From Planctomycetota bacterium (GTDB lineage: Bacteria; Planctomycetota; UBA1135; GCA-002748355): a stretch of 64,000 nucleotides of DNA. Under the pieces are notes generated by a model that was not told where the DNA came from, searched no databases, and saw only the letters and a list, made by a program, of their open reading frames with translations. How positions within the stretch are numbered: position 1 is the first letter of the stretch; each line of letters starts with the position of its first letter. Positions 8,093 to 17,289 of this stretch are shown piece by piece. Made by a program: the position numbers and the translations under genes. The stretch spans positions 62,001-126,000 of the forward strand of contig JACKHW010000010.1 in NCBI GenBank assembly GCA_020638795.1, in the 5' to 3' direction.

Positions 8093-10696
8093 ATGAACGT
8101 CCGAACCACCGGACCGATCCTCTCCTCCGCGCTCCTGTTCGCCCTGTTCCTTCCTTCCTGTAGCGGCGGTGGCGGGAAGACTCCCGATGCGATCGTCGGT
8201 TGCAACAACGGCGCCCAGGCGCTTTGCGTGACCGCGTGCAACCTCGGTTGCAGCACCAGCGGCTGCAGCCTGAGCAATATCGCCGTCAATCAGCGGCTCG
8301 ATTTCACCTTCAATCTCGAGATCGATCCGGCGAGCGTCAACACCAACACGGTGCGCATGCGCGACAAGGCCGGAAACGAACCGCTCGGGGCCTTCCTCGT
8401 CCAAGGCGCGACGATCAGCTTCGTCCCCGAAGTCGGGCAGGCAGGCGGCGAGACGTTCTTCGGATTCACGAAGGACGAGACGTACACGCTGTTGATCCCG
8501 TCCAAGGGCAAGGCGTTCGAAACTCTGCGATCGACTTCTGGGGACGCGCTATCGACCGACTTTTCGTGCCGACTCGAAGTCTCGCTCGGGATCGTCGATT
8601 TCGACGGTCAGCCGCCTCGCGCGTCGATGCTGATCCCGAGCACGCTCGGCAAGGCGTGCATCGAGCGCAATACGAACATCCTGATCGAGTTCTCGGAACT
8701 CGTCGATCCGCAAACGGTGAGCGAGACCTCGCAAGGCATGCGCTTCCAGATCGCGCAGGCCGATTCCAACGGCAACTGCTCGACCAACACGATCGATCTT
8801 CCCGGCGTGCGCACGCTGAGTGTCGACAAGATCACGCAGCGGACGCGCCTCGCGTTCCGGCCCGCGTTCGAGCCACCGGGTGGCTTCTGCATCCTCGCGA
8901 CCGTGACCGACCAGGTGCGCGACTTGTCCGGCAAGCGCGCGCAACAGCAGACGTTCTCGTTCTTGACGTGCGCGGGTGACGTGCCGGTTCGCGAGATCGT
9001 CGACGACTTCTCGGATCCATCGACGCAAGACCTCGGTCGAGGCGGTGCCAAGTGGGTGCAGGGCGCGGTCGTCGCGCCGCTCGTCGGTGGCAGTGGCCTC
9101 CACGGTGATTTCGACTACGCGTACGTAGCGACCGACACCACGACGAAGGATGCGCAGGATCGCGAGATCTGGCAGATCGACGTCGACACCGTCAAGATTC
9201 CCGACCTGCTTACCCTGAGCGGTCAAGAAGAGCCGATCGTCAACGGCATCTTCGAGTTCACGAGCTTCGTCGTCCCGGCGGGCGTGCATCTGCAGTTCGT
9301 CGGGTCGAAGGTTCCTGTGCTGCGCGTGTCGGGACGCGTCGACATCGAAGGCGCCGTGACGCTGCCGCCGAAACTCGCGACCAAGCTCATCGGACAAGGC
9401 GGTAAGCCTCCCGTGAATGGGCAGCCCGGCTTTGCCGGCGCGATCGGTGGTGGCACCGGCGGAAATGGTGGAGACAGTCCGAACAAGGTCGGCACGAAGA
9501 ACCTCTCTGGCACCGCGGGCGAGGCTCTGCGCTTGCCAGCGGGTCACCCGTTCACGGCAACCGCCGCGAATACCGGCGGGAAGCCGACTGGCCCCTGGCC
9601 TTCGACCGGCATCGACAAGGACGTCAAGTTCTCGGCGTACACGGGTGTCATCTGCCAGACCGCGACCCCTGGAGGGAGTGGCGGTTCGTTCCTCACGCAG
9701 GGCAAGCTCGGTTCGGTCGTCGACAACATGAAGGGCACCGAGAAGTCGCAACCGTACGACTTCGGCCCGGTCGGTACGACCGGCACACCGGTCGACATCG
9801 CTCTCCTCCGCGGTCGGACCGAGAAGAGCTCGCTGCTCTACCTGGTCGGCGGTGCCGGGGGTGGTGGTGCGGGGACGCATCCGAGTTCGTGCTTCGACGC
9901 ATCCGGCTTCGAGCCGCTAGGCTGGTCGCCGGGTTCGGGCGGCGCCGGTGGTGGGGGGATCCTCCACTTCCAAGTCGGTAGCGACTTCAACGTCGGGATT
10001 CGCGGCATCGTCTCCGTTCAAGGTGGAAGCGGTCAGACCTTCGCCTGTGACCAATCGAACTTCACGAATCCGGCGCCAGGTGGTGCAGGGAGTGGGGGGT
10101 CGATCTTGCTGCAGGTCGGTGGCCTTCCGGACATCCGTGGCACGGTCACCGCGGCCGGTGGTCTCGGGGGGCGCTATGACAGTTCGCCCTATCTGCTGAC
10201 CGTCGACAGCTTGAGCGGTGAAGGCGGTGCGGGTCTCTTGCGCTACGAGTCGAATCCGCCACCGGCACTCGCGGCCCTCGGCAACTTCAATCCGCCGGTT
10301 TCGGCGGACAACGTCGGAACGATCCACAGCGAAGACGTCAACACCAACTCGATCCTCGCGACGGATTGGTACGACACCGGGCTGTTCTTCCCACCGAAGT
10401 ATCTGCGCTACGTGATCGAGGCGACGATCGACGACGTGCCGACCGTCTTCAGCGACGACGCGACGCTCGGACGCGAAGCGAAGGCCGGCGAGCCGATCGA
10501 GATCCTGTTCCAGGGCGCGCAACTCGATGCACAGACGAAGCGTCCGGTTCCAGCGACGTTCTCGCAGTGGATCTCCGGAAACATCGATGGTCTGACGCGT
10601 GTCGGTGGCAACACCTTCCGCGTGCTGCTGCGCTTCAATCGCAGCTCCGCCACCAAGATCGTCGTCAACAAGATGACCTATCGCTATCAAGGCTGA
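8093..10696 (+). CDS. Gly-rich surface lipoprotein with Ig-like domains (paralog 1)
   Basis: The 867-residue product starts with a lipoprotein signal ending FLPSC (Cys23), so it should be lipidated and exported. A Cys cluster (CVTACNLGCSTSGC) precedes IAVNQRLDFTFNLEIDPASV, which looks like a bacterial Ig-like (Big_5 type) domain; a second such domain spans about residues 170-290. From about residue 430 there are Gly-rich stretches (GGGTGGNGGD; GGAGGGGAG near 585; GSGGAGGGG near 615) between beta-rich segments. ATG 8093 has GAGGT four bases upstream. The next gene, four bases downstream, is a full-length paralog in the same order of domains. Function is unknown; adhesion or surface structure is plausible. 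Confidence 0.82.
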   Translation: MNVRTTGPILSSALLFALFLPSCSGGGGKTPDAIVGCNNGAQALCVTACNLGCSTSGCSLSNIAVNQRLDFTFNLEIDPASVNTNTVRMRDKAGNEPLGAFLVQGATISFVPEVGQAGGETFFGFTKDETYTLLIPSKGKAFETLRSTSGDALSTDFSCRLEVSLGIVDFDGQPPRASMLIPSTLGKACIERNTNILIEFSELVDPQTVSETSQGMRFQIAQADSNGNCSTNTIDLPGVRTLSVDKITQRTRLAFRPAFEPPGGFCILATVTDQVRDLSGKRAQQQTFSFLTCAGDVPVREIVDDFSDPSTQDLGRGGAKWVQGAVVAPLVGGSGLHGDFDYAYVATDTTTKDAQDREIWQIDVDTVKIPDLLTLSGQEEPIVNGIFEFTSFVVPAGVHLQFVGSKVPVLRVSGRVDIEGAVTLPPKLATKLIGQGGKPPVNGQPGFAGAIGGGTGGNGGDSPNKVGTKNLSGTAGEALRLPAGHPFTATAANTGGKPTGPWPSTGIDKDVKFSAYTGVICQTATPGGSGGSFLTQGKLGSVVDNMKGTEKSQPYDFGPVGTTGTPVDIALLRGRTEKSSLLYLVGGAGGGGAGTHPSSCFDASGFEPLGWSPGSGGAGGGGILHFQVGSDFNVGIRGIVSVQGGSGQTFACDQSNFTNPAPGGAGSGGSILLQVGGLPDIRGTVTAAGGLGGRYDSSPYLLTVDSLSGEGGAGLLRYESNPPPALAALGNFNPPVSADNVGTIHSEDVNTNSILATDWYDTGLFFPPKYLRYVIEATIDDVPTVFSDDATLGREAKAGEPIEILFQGAQLDAQTKRPVPATFSQWISGNIDGLTRVGGNTFRVLLRFNRSSATKIVVNKMTYRYQG

Positions 10697-10700
10697 TCCG

Positions 10701-13322
10701 ATGAGAACGACATCCAAGCTCCTCCTCGCGTTGCCGTTCGTGCTCTCGTTTGCTGCCTGTAGTGGTAGCAATGCCACCGGCGGACTCGGTGCGGCCTGCC
10801 GCGGCTCCTCGAGCCTCTGCCTCGTGTCCTGCAGTCTCGGCTGCTCGCTCGAGGGCTGCAGCATCAAGAGCATTCCGGTCAACCAGCGGCTCGTCTTCCG
10901 TTTCAGCCAACCGATCGATCCCGCGTCGGTGTCGCCCTCGACCGTGCGGCTCCGTAGCTCGCAGGGCGAACAGCCGATCGGCGATCTCCTCGTTCAGGGC
11001 TCGGACGTGATCTTCAAGCCCGCAGTTCTCTCGAGCACCGAGTACGGCTTCGTCGCCAACGAGGAGTATTCGCTCGAGATCGCGGGCGGCCCCGGCGCGA
11101 CCGCGTCGATCGAGTCGATCTCGGGCGACAAACTCGGCGCTCGACTCGCGTGTTCGCTCGTCACGGATCTCGGTGTCGTGGACGCGGACGGCAAGCCACC
11201 GATCGGCGAACTCGTCGTTCCCGAAAGCCTCATCAACGTCAAAGCCGACTCGCTGATCGTCGTCGAGTTTTCCGAGAGCATCAACACGCTTCCGTTCCAG
11301 AATGGAGGCACGGGTGGCACGATCCTCTACAAGGTCGCGCTGCCGGATTCGACGTCGCCGAACGGTTGTTCACGACGCTACTTCCCGCTGCCCGGGACCG
11401 CGGCTCTCTCCGAAGATCCGTTGACCGGTCGCACGCGCGTCGTCTTCCGCCCGTCGCTCTTGATGCCGAGCGAGGCCTGCGTGCAGGTCGAGATCACCGA
11501 CCAGATCCGCGACCTCTCGGGCAAGTCCGCCGAAGGGCAGGTCTTCGACTTCGTCGTCGAGTCGCGTTCGATCGTCGATCAGTTCATCGAAGAGACGTTC
11601 GCTGCAGCCGGGAAGGCGGACAAGGTCCGCAGCGGGGCTGCGTGGGGCAACGGCAAGCTCACGGTCGGTCGTCTCGGTGGTCCGGGCGTACTCGGCTCGT
11701 TCACCGCGGTCGATGGCAAGGACCTGCAGCAGAAGGATGCACAGGGGCGCGACATCTACGAGTGGAACACGGACGATGTCACGATTCCGGAGACGCGCAC
11801 GCTCACGGGCGTCGAGATCAAGGTCACCAACGGCGTGCTCGAGTTCACCGACTTCATCGTCGGTGAGAAGGAGCACATCCGGTTCGTCGGCACGAAGCCT
11901 CCGCTGATCCGCGCGTCCGGAACCATCCAGATCAACGGTGTCGTGACGCTCGTGTCGCCGATGCCGGTCGACCAGTCGCCGGTCAATCCGAGCACCGGTT
12001 GGGCCGGCGGAGTCGGTGGACCGGGTGGCGGTAGGGGCGGCCAGGGTGCTGATTTGCCCAGTTTCACGACGGGCTCGATCAACGGCCGCAACGGCGGCAA
12101 CGTCCAAGTGCCGACAGGGCACCCGCGTGCCTCACAGACCGGGGGCACCGGTGGTCCCGGGGCGCTCGCGTTCCCGCGCACGGGCAAGGAGCAAGACGTC
12201 GTCTGGATCAAGCTCCAGAACTTCGACATCTTCGTGCGCATGATGGCCAACGGTGGCAGCGGTGGTTCGCTGTTCGATCGTGGTAACGGAGCGCTACTCG
12301 GCACGACAGGACTCGTCGAGAAGACCGCGACGACGCCGATCCTGGGCCCGTACACCGCTGCGGAGTTCCCCCCGCAAGAAGCCGCGAGCAGGGCCTTCGC
12401 TGTCTTGCCGGTTTCGTCGACGGTGTCGAGCAAGGATACGTTCCGACTCGGTGGATCCGGTGGTGGTGGTGGTGGAACGCACGCCGCCTACACGGCCGTC
12501 AAGACGAACTACGTCTGGTCCGTCGGTGGCGGCGGTGGAGGTGGCGGTGGCAGCATCGCCTTCGAAGCGGGATCCGACTTCATCGTTTCCTCGACGGGCG
12601 AGATCTACGCTCGCGGTGGTGGTGCGCTCGACATCCGCAACTCCAATGGCCAACCCCCGGCGCGCGCGCCCGGCGGTGGCGGAAGCGGTGGATCGGTCCT
12701 GATTCAAGCCGGTGGCGTCCCGACGATCGTTGGCAAAATCGACGTGTCCGGCGGCGTTGGTGGCACCTTCGCAGAAACCTCGCAGCTGCTCGACATCAAG
12801 AGCAGCGCGGGGAACGGTGGAGCCGGCTACATCCGTGTCGAGGCCGATCCCAAGCCCAGCTATGCGGCATTCGGCGGCCTCGTTCCAGCGTCTGCAGACG
12901 ACAACACCGGGTTGCTGCGTCCGATCGATGATTCGACGCAATCGGTCGCGGCGTCGGGCATCTACGTCGCGCAGTCGCTCTTCCCGCCAACGTGGCTGTA
13001 CTACAAGATCGAAGCCAAGGTCGACGGGGTGCCCGTGACGTACAGCGACGATCCTCGCGTCGTTCCGGGCAGCAAGTTCGCCGATGACACGCAGCCCGTC
13101 GCGATCTACTTCAAGAGCGTCGCGGCGGACGCGCAGACGTCGAAGCCGATCGGTGACTTCACGCCGTGGGTCCCCGCGACGGTCAAGGACTTCTCGCTCA
13201 AGAAGTACGAGACGACGGCGGGCAACGGCATGCTCTACCTGATCGTCCTCGACAAGTCGAAGACTCCGTCCAAGAACGGCACGATCGAGATCACGAATCT
13301 GCGCATCTACTATCGCGGCTGA
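10701..13322 (+). CDS. Gly-rich surface lipoprotein with Ig-like domains (paralog 2)
   Basis: This 873-residue protein is a tandem paralog of the preceding one. The signal peptide ends FAAC (Cys20). A matching Cys cluster (CLVSCSLGCSLEGC) precedes IPVNQRLVFRFSQPIDPASV. The Gly-rich stretches recur at nearly the same places (GGPGGGRGGQG near 440, GGSGGGGGG near 585 and a run of nine Gly near 608). The beta-rich tail also aligns (LFPPTWLYYKIEAKVDGVP against LFFPPKYLRYVIEATIDDVP in the first copy). It starts four bases after the upstream stop and is followed by a strong terminator, so the pair is one transcript. Conserved order with diverged sequence suggests an old duplication. Confidence 0.82.
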   Translation: MRTTSKLLLALPFVLSFAACSGSNATGGLGAACRGSSSLCLVSCSLGCSLEGCSIKSIPVNQRLVFRFSQPIDPASVSPSTVRLRSSQGEQPIGDLLVQGSDVIFKPAVLSSTEYGFVANEEYSLEIAGGPGATASIESISGDKLGARLACSLVTDLGVVDADGKPPIGELVVPESLINVKADSLIVVEFSESINTLPFQNGGTGGTILYKVALPDSTSPNGCSRRYFPLPGTAALSEDPLTGRTRVVFRPSLLMPSEACVQVEITDQIRDLSGKSAEGQVFDFVVESRSIVDQFIEETFAAAGKADKVRSGAAWGNGKLTVGRLGGPGVLGSFTAVDGKDLQQKDAQGRDIYEWNTDDVTIPETRTLTGVEIKVTNGVLEFTDFIVGEKEHIRFVGTKPPLIRASGTIQINGVVTLVSPMPVDQSPVNPSTGWAGGVGGPGGGRGGQGADLPSFTTGSINGRNGGNVQVPTGHPRASQTGGTGGPGALAFPRTGKEQDVVWIKLQNFDIFVRMMANGGSGGSLFDRGNGALLGTTGLVEKTATTPILGPYTAAEFPPQEAASRAFAVLPVSSTVSSKDTFRLGGSGGGGGGTHAAYTAVKTNYVWSVGGGGGGGGGSIAFEAGSDFIVSSTGEIYARGGGALDIRNSNGQPPARAPGGGGSGGSVLIQAGGVPTIVGKIDVSGGVGGTFAETSQLLDIKSSAGNGGAGYIRVEADPKPSYAAFGGLVPASADDNTGLLRPIDDSTQSVAASGIYVAQSLFPPTWLYYKIEAKVDGVPVTYSDDPRVVPGSKFADDTQPVAIYFKSVAADAQTSKPIGDFTPWVPATVKDFSLKKYETTAGNGMLYLIVLDKSKTPSKNGTIEITNLRIYYRG

Positions 13323-13347
13323 GCCGCGCAGTACGATCTCCGAGTCG

Positions 13348-13385
13348 AAACTCCGGCACGCCATTTCTGGTGTGCCGGAGTTTTT
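13348..13385 (+). terminator. Strong rho-independent terminator after the lipoprotein pair
   Basis: A 13-bp stem with one G-U pair (ACTCCGGCACGCC against GGTGTGCCGGAGT) closes a 6-base loop (ATTTCT) and is followed by five T. It sits about 25 bases past the second lipoprotein stop. Confidence 0.9.
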
Positions 13386-13437
13386 CGCACGCCATGGAAG
13401 CCTATGATGCTGCCCTTCGCTGCCGCCAGGAGAGCCC

Positions 13438-14412
13438 TTGTTCGACGATGTACGCCAGATCATTCGGGATCATGATCGTTTCCTGATCTCGGGACACGTC
13501 AATCCGGACGGGGACTGTGTCGGAACGCAGTGTGCGCTGTACCAGCTTCTCGACGAGCTCGGCAAGGAAGTGCACATCCTCAACGCGGATGCTCCCGAGG
13601 CGATCTTCGACTTCTTGCAGGAGCACACGACGTTCGACGTGCACGAACCCGGTGCCGCACTGCCGCCACACGATGTGCACTTCTTGACGGATTGCTCGAC
13701 GCTGTCGCGCCTCGGCAGCGTCGGAGTCGAAGCTGCCAAGTCGACTGGCATCCCTCGCATCGTGGTCGACCACCACGAAGGTAGTGATGCCGGTGACGGC
13801 GACTTCCTGCTCTGGGATGTCACGGCTCCTTCCGCTGGATGCCTCGTTCACGCGCTCTACGAGGCGATGAACCTTCCCTTGTCGCGTCCTGCTGCCGAAG
13901 GCATCTTCGTCTCGATCGTGTCCGATACGGGTTGGTTTCGTTACTCGAACACGGACCGTCGCGCACTCGCGATCACGGAGTCGCTGATCGCTGCCGGTCT
14001 CGAGCCTCATCGAATATATGACGCGATGTATCGACGCAACCCGCAGTCGTCGGTCTTCCTGTTGGCAGACGGCTTGTCGCGTGCCACGTTCGAAGCCGAT
14101 GGTGCGATAGCCGAACTCGCGCTCGATGCTGCCTATTGCTCGAGCGCGCGGAAGTCGCAGTTCAACACCGATGGCCTCCTCGATCCGCTGCGGTCGGTCG
14201 ATGGGGTCCTCGTCGTCGCGTTGCTCAAAGAGCTCGTCGACGGCAAGGTCAAGATCAGCCTGCGCGCCAATCGCGACTTCGAAGTCGATGCGATCGCGCG
14301 TCGTTTCGGTGGCGGTGGCCACAAGAAGGCCGCGGGGGCGACGCTCGATGGCCCGCTCCAGAAAGCGAAGCTGAGCCTGCGGAGCGCGATCCTCGAGGCC
14401 ATCGGAGCGTAG
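13438..14412 (+). CDS. nrnA: DHH-family phosphoesterase, NrnA-like (oligoribonuclease / pAp phosphatase)
   Basis: This 324-residue enzyme has a DHH domain with HVNPDGDCVGT, LTDCST, VVDHHEG and IVSDTGWFRYSNT, and a DHHA1 domain ending GGGGHKKAAGA. These residues hold the two Mn ions and bind the nucleotide. Known NrnA enzymes degrade 2-5-mer RNAs and remove the 3' phosphate of pAp in the cytoplasm. The start is a TTG at 13438, supported by an AGGAGAG ribosome site at 13428-13434; no ATG or GTG is available without losing the first motif. It heads an operon with a metallophosphoesterase 3 bases downstream, then cutA. Confidence 0.93.
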   Translation: MFDDVRQIIRDHDRFLISGHVNPDGDCVGTQCALYQLLDELGKEVHILNADAPEAIFDFLQEHTTFDVHEPGAALPPHDVHFLTDCSTLSRLGSVGVEAAKSTGIPRIVVDHHEGSDAGDGDFLLWDVTAPSAGCLVHALYEAMNLPLSRPAAEGIFVSIVSDTGWFRYSNTDRRALAITESLIAAGLEPHRIYDAMYRRNPQSSVFLLADGLSRATFEADGAIAELALDAAYCSSARKSQFNTDGLLDPLRSVDGVLVVALLKELVDGKVKISLRANRDFEVDAIARRFGGGGHKKAAGATLDGPLQKAKLSLRSAILEAIGA

Positions 14413-14414
14413 CC

Positions 14415-15167
14415 GTGGGCGTCGTCGCGATCGTCTCCGACATTCACTCGAACATGTTCGCGACGGAAGCCGTATTCCGTCGGATCGACGAGATCGGTGT
14501 CGATGAGGTCTATTGCCTCGGGGACGTGATCGGGTATGGGCCGGACCCGGAACCATGTATCGACCTCGTCCGGGACCGCTGCACGTTCACTCTCAAGGGC
14601 AATCACGATTGGGGAATGACCGGAGATCTCCGCGACTTCAACCCGATGGCTCAAGAGAGCCTGATGTGGCACCGGCGTCGACTCAAGCCTGGCCTGTTCT
14701 CGCCGGGTAAGAAGAAGCGCTGGAACTGGCTCCTCACCTTGCCGGAACGCGTCGAGCGTGATGGCGACCTGTTCGTGCACGCGTCGCCGCGAGACCCGAT
14801 CAAGGAATACGTGCTCCGGTCGGACGGCTTTCTGTATCCGGAGAAGATGGAGGACCTGTTCTCTCGCTTCGAGCAGCGATGCTTCGTCGGGCATACGCAT
14901 TGGCCAGGCTGGCACGGCGTCGACTTTCGCTTCCATCAGGTCGAGGACGATCGAACCTCGTTCGTCCTGCCGGAATCGCAAGTGATCGTCAACGTCGGTA
15001 GCGTCGGGCAACCGAGGGACGGGGATCCGAGGGCATGCTTCGCCGTCGTCGACGGGTTGCGACTCGAATACCACCGCGTGCCGTACCCCGTCGGAGAGAC
15101 ACAACGGCGCATTCTGGACATCGGCATGAGTTCTTGGCTCGCCGATCGACTCGAGCGCGGCACGTGA
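14415..15167 (+). CDS. Calcineurin-like metallophosphoesterase
   Basis: The 250-residue product carries the five metallophosphoesterase motifs in order: VSDIHSN, GDVIGYGPDP, KGNHDWG, FVHASP and VGHTHWP. These form the di-metal centre. The closest style is the YfcE/ApaH-like small phosphodiesterases; the real substrate cannot be predicted. The GTG start at 14415 lies three bases after the upstream stop and places the first motif at residue 7. Its stop overlaps the GTG of cutA. Pairing with NrnA suggests nucleotide or oligonucleotide salvage, but this is only from neighbourhood. Confidence 0.88.
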   Translation: MGVVAIVSDIHSNMFATEAVFRRIDEIGVDEVYCLGDVIGYGPDPEPCIDLVRDRCTFTLKGNHDWGMTGDLRDFNPMAQESLMWHRRRLKPGLFSPGKKKRWNWLLTLPERVERDGDLFVHASPRDPIKEYVLRSDGFLYPEKMEDLFSRFEQRCFVGHTHWPGWHGVDFRFHQVEDDRTSFVLPESQVIVNVGSVGQPRDGDPRACFAVVDGLRLEYHRVPYPVGETQRRILDIGMSSWLADRLERGT

Positions 15168-15496
15168 ACGCGCATCTGCTGATCACGACCGTCGCTGACG
15201 AGGCGGTCGCTCGACGGCTCGCGCAGACCTGGGTCGAGTCGAGAATCGCCGCCTGCGTCAGCATCCTTCCCGGAGTGTCGTCGACGTATCGCTGGAATGG
15301 CCGTGTCGAGAACGCGACCGAGCTGCTGCTCCTCGTCAAATTCGCATGCGACGCCGACGACATCGAAGAACGTGTCGCGCGCATTGCCGAGACACATCCG
15401 TACGACGTTCCCGAACTCGTCGTTCTCGATCCGGCCTTTGTCGCCCCGGCCTACTTGCAGTGGCTCGGGACCGAGAGTCTCGACCAAGGCGCATGA
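15164..15496 (+). CDS. cutA: CutA-family protein
   Basis: At 110 residues this has the normal length of the trimeric ferredoxin-like CutA1 family. Diagnostic stretches are IAACVSILPGVSSTYRWNG, ENATELLLLVKF and HPYDVPELVVLDP. CutA was linked to divalent-cation tolerance, but its biochemical role remains unsettled. The GTG start overlaps the upstream TGA (GTGA), and its own TGA overlaps the next ATG (ATGA), so it is translationally coupled on both sides. Confidence 0.93.
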   Translation: MNAHLLITTVADEAVARRLAQTWVESRIAACVSILPGVSSTYRWNGRVENATELLLLVKFACDADDIEERVARIAETHPYDVPELVVLDPAFVAPAYLQWLGTESLDQGA

Positions 15497-17244
15497 ACGA
15501 GAAGCTCACAGAGCGTCGAGCGGCTCGGTGGCTCTTCGTCGTCCTTCTCTCGATCTTCGTGCTCGGCGGCCAGGGCGGCATCGTCAATCCGGATGCCGAA
15601 GTCGAACTCCAAACCGCGCGTGCTCTCTGGCTCCGAGGGAGTGCGGCGCTGTCGGAAGCGCATGCGGATGCGAGCTCTTCGGAGCTCGGCATCGTCAACT
15701 TCGTTCCCGGGCCGGGGCGTCGTGGCTTCGACTGCATGCGCGGCGTCGACGGGAACTACTACTCGTGGTTCGGTATCGGGCATGCGATCGTCCTCGTTCC
15801 GTTCTATGCCGCGGGGCGTGCGCTCGACGCGGCACTTGCGGAACTGTCGCTTGCGGGACTCGAGAATGCGGTCGTGGATGCGAAGACGCTCGGAGCCAAC
15901 GTGGGCTACACGCGTGCATTGTCCGAGGAGTTCTTCGCACATCTTCTCGCGAGTCTCCATTCCGCGATCTTCGCAGCTGGCTTGGGGCTCGTGATCTTCC
16001 TCGCGCTCGGCCATCTCGGGATCTCGCTGCGTTCGCGCGTGATCGCTGTCCTGCTCGCATGCTTCACGACACAGCTCTGGCCAGGCGCGCGCGAAGGCAT
16101 GAGTGATATCACGGCGGGGTTCTTCCTCGTCGCGTCGTTCGAGCGCGTGTTGGCTTGGAGTCTGAGCGGTGCAACCTTGACGTCGCTCGTCGTCGCTGGA
16201 ATCTCCTGTGGCATCTCGATCGCCTGTCGCCCCGCGCAACTCGTGGCGGTCCTCGCGCTTTCGATCTACGTCGTCGTCATCGGCTGGCGCCGGCTTCCCG
16301 TCGAAGCGCGTCTGCGCTGGCGCGATCCAATGTCGCTTCTCCGGAGCGCACTCGCATTCGGTCTGCCAATCGTTCCGTTCTTGATCGCGCTTGGCGTTTT
16401 CAACGAGGTACGCTTCGGTGACGCTCGTGAGTTCGGGTACACCGCGGGCACGAGCGACGGCTATTGGAATTTCCCCTGGCACCTCGGCGTACTGTTCTTG
16501 CTCGCGAGTCCCGGGAAGGGTGCGCTCTTGTTCTGCCCGCTTCTCGTAATCGTTCCGGCCGCGTTCTGGCTCGTGCGAAAAGGAGTGCGCCTCGAGCTCT
16601 TGTTGGCCGCCGCGATCCTCGTCTTCCCTTGGTTCCTCCACGCCAGGATGACGGGATGGCATTCGTCGCAAGCCTGGGCGACGCGCTACATGACCGTTGG
16701 CTCCGTCCTCGTCATCGCGATCGCCGTTGCGTTCGTGTTCGATCGCTTCCCCAGGGCGAGTAAGGTGCGGCGCGTTCTGCCATGGATCGCCGCCATTGGT
16801 TTCGTCATCAACCTCGGAGGCATCCTGACTCCGTATCGCGGCTTCTACGACTTGGGACAGTCCGCGAGCGTCGAGCGGTTCCGGGACGTGGACCCGAGCG
16901 AGGACCTCTTCCAGCGAATCGTTCTGACTCCGAGACTGAGTCCAGCGATCGGTCACTGGCTGTACGCCTTCGAGAACGCTCGTGGACGGGTTCCTGCGAA
17001 GACGACCGAGGATGCGGTGCGAAGCTGGAGCACGATCTACGGCGTCGTTCCGAAGACGAGCGGCGGCGAAGTACTTCCGCAGACACTGCAATTCGTGGAC
17101 GATCGAGAGTTCCGCCACGTGTGGCCGATCGGGCTCGCGAGGCGGTTTCGGTCGTTCGTGCCCATCGCGATCGCCTTGGGGCTCATCGCGACGCTGATTG
17201 CCGCTGCATACGCCCTGCGACGTGTGATTCGTGCCGTGCCCTGA
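15493..17244 (+). CDS. Polytopic membrane protein, GT-C glycosyltransferase-like
   Basis: This 583-residue protein has about eleven predicted membrane helices and a large first external loop with NPDAEVELQTARALW and GNYYSWFGIGHAI. The early acidic residue followed by a helix-rich membrane core resembles GT-C / dolichyl-phosphate-mannose-using enzymes, but no HPxHxE or other family signature is present, so the assignment is tentative. A soluble stretch near residues 455-540 precedes the last helix. ATG 15493 overlaps the cutA stop. It ends the four-gene operon. No function can be assigned from the neighbours. Confidence 0.6.
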   Translation: MNEKLTERRAARWLFVVLLSIFVLGGQGGIVNPDAEVELQTARALWLRGSAALSEAHADASSSELGIVNFVPGPGRRGFDCMRGVDGNYYSWFGIGHAIVLVPFYAAGRALDAALAELSLAGLENAVVDAKTLGANVGYTRALSEEFFAHLLASLHSAIFAAGLGLVIFLALGHLGISLRSRVIAVLLACFTTQLWPGAREGMSDITAGFFLVASFERVLAWSLSGATLTSLVVAGISCGISIACRPAQLVAVLALSIYVVVIGWRRLPVEARLRWRDPMSLLRSALAFGLPIVPFLIALGVFNEVRFGDAREFGYTAGTSDGYWNFPWHLGVLFLLASPGKGALLFCPLLVIVPAAFWLVRKGVRLELLLAAAILVFPWFLHARMTGWHSSQAWATRYMTVGSVLVIAIAVAFVFDRFPRASKVRRVLPWIAAIGFVINLGGILTPYRGFYDLGQSASVERFRDVDPSEDLFQRIVLTPRLSPAIGHWLYAFENARGRVPAKTTEDAVRSWSTIYGVVPKTSGGEVLPQTLQFVDDREFRHVWPIGLARRFRSFVPIAIALGLIATLIAAAYALRRVIRAVP

Positions 17245-17251
17245 ACCGATT

Positions 17252-17269
17252 GACTCCAGTCAGGGAGTC
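17252..17269 (+). terminator. Short hairpin after the nrnA-cutA operon
   Basis: A 6-bp stem (GACTCC / GGAGTC) with a 6-base loop lies 8 bases beyond the stop of the membrane protein gene. There is no T-run, so termination here is uncertain. Confidence 0.3.
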
Positions 17270-17289
17270 GGGATGTCGAAAAGTCGGAC

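Noticed and set aside
15451..17118. Long minus-strand open frame opposite the polytopic membrane protein
   Set aside because: Its composition is extremely charged and low in information; the plus strand gives good membrane helices and ATGA coupling with cutA.
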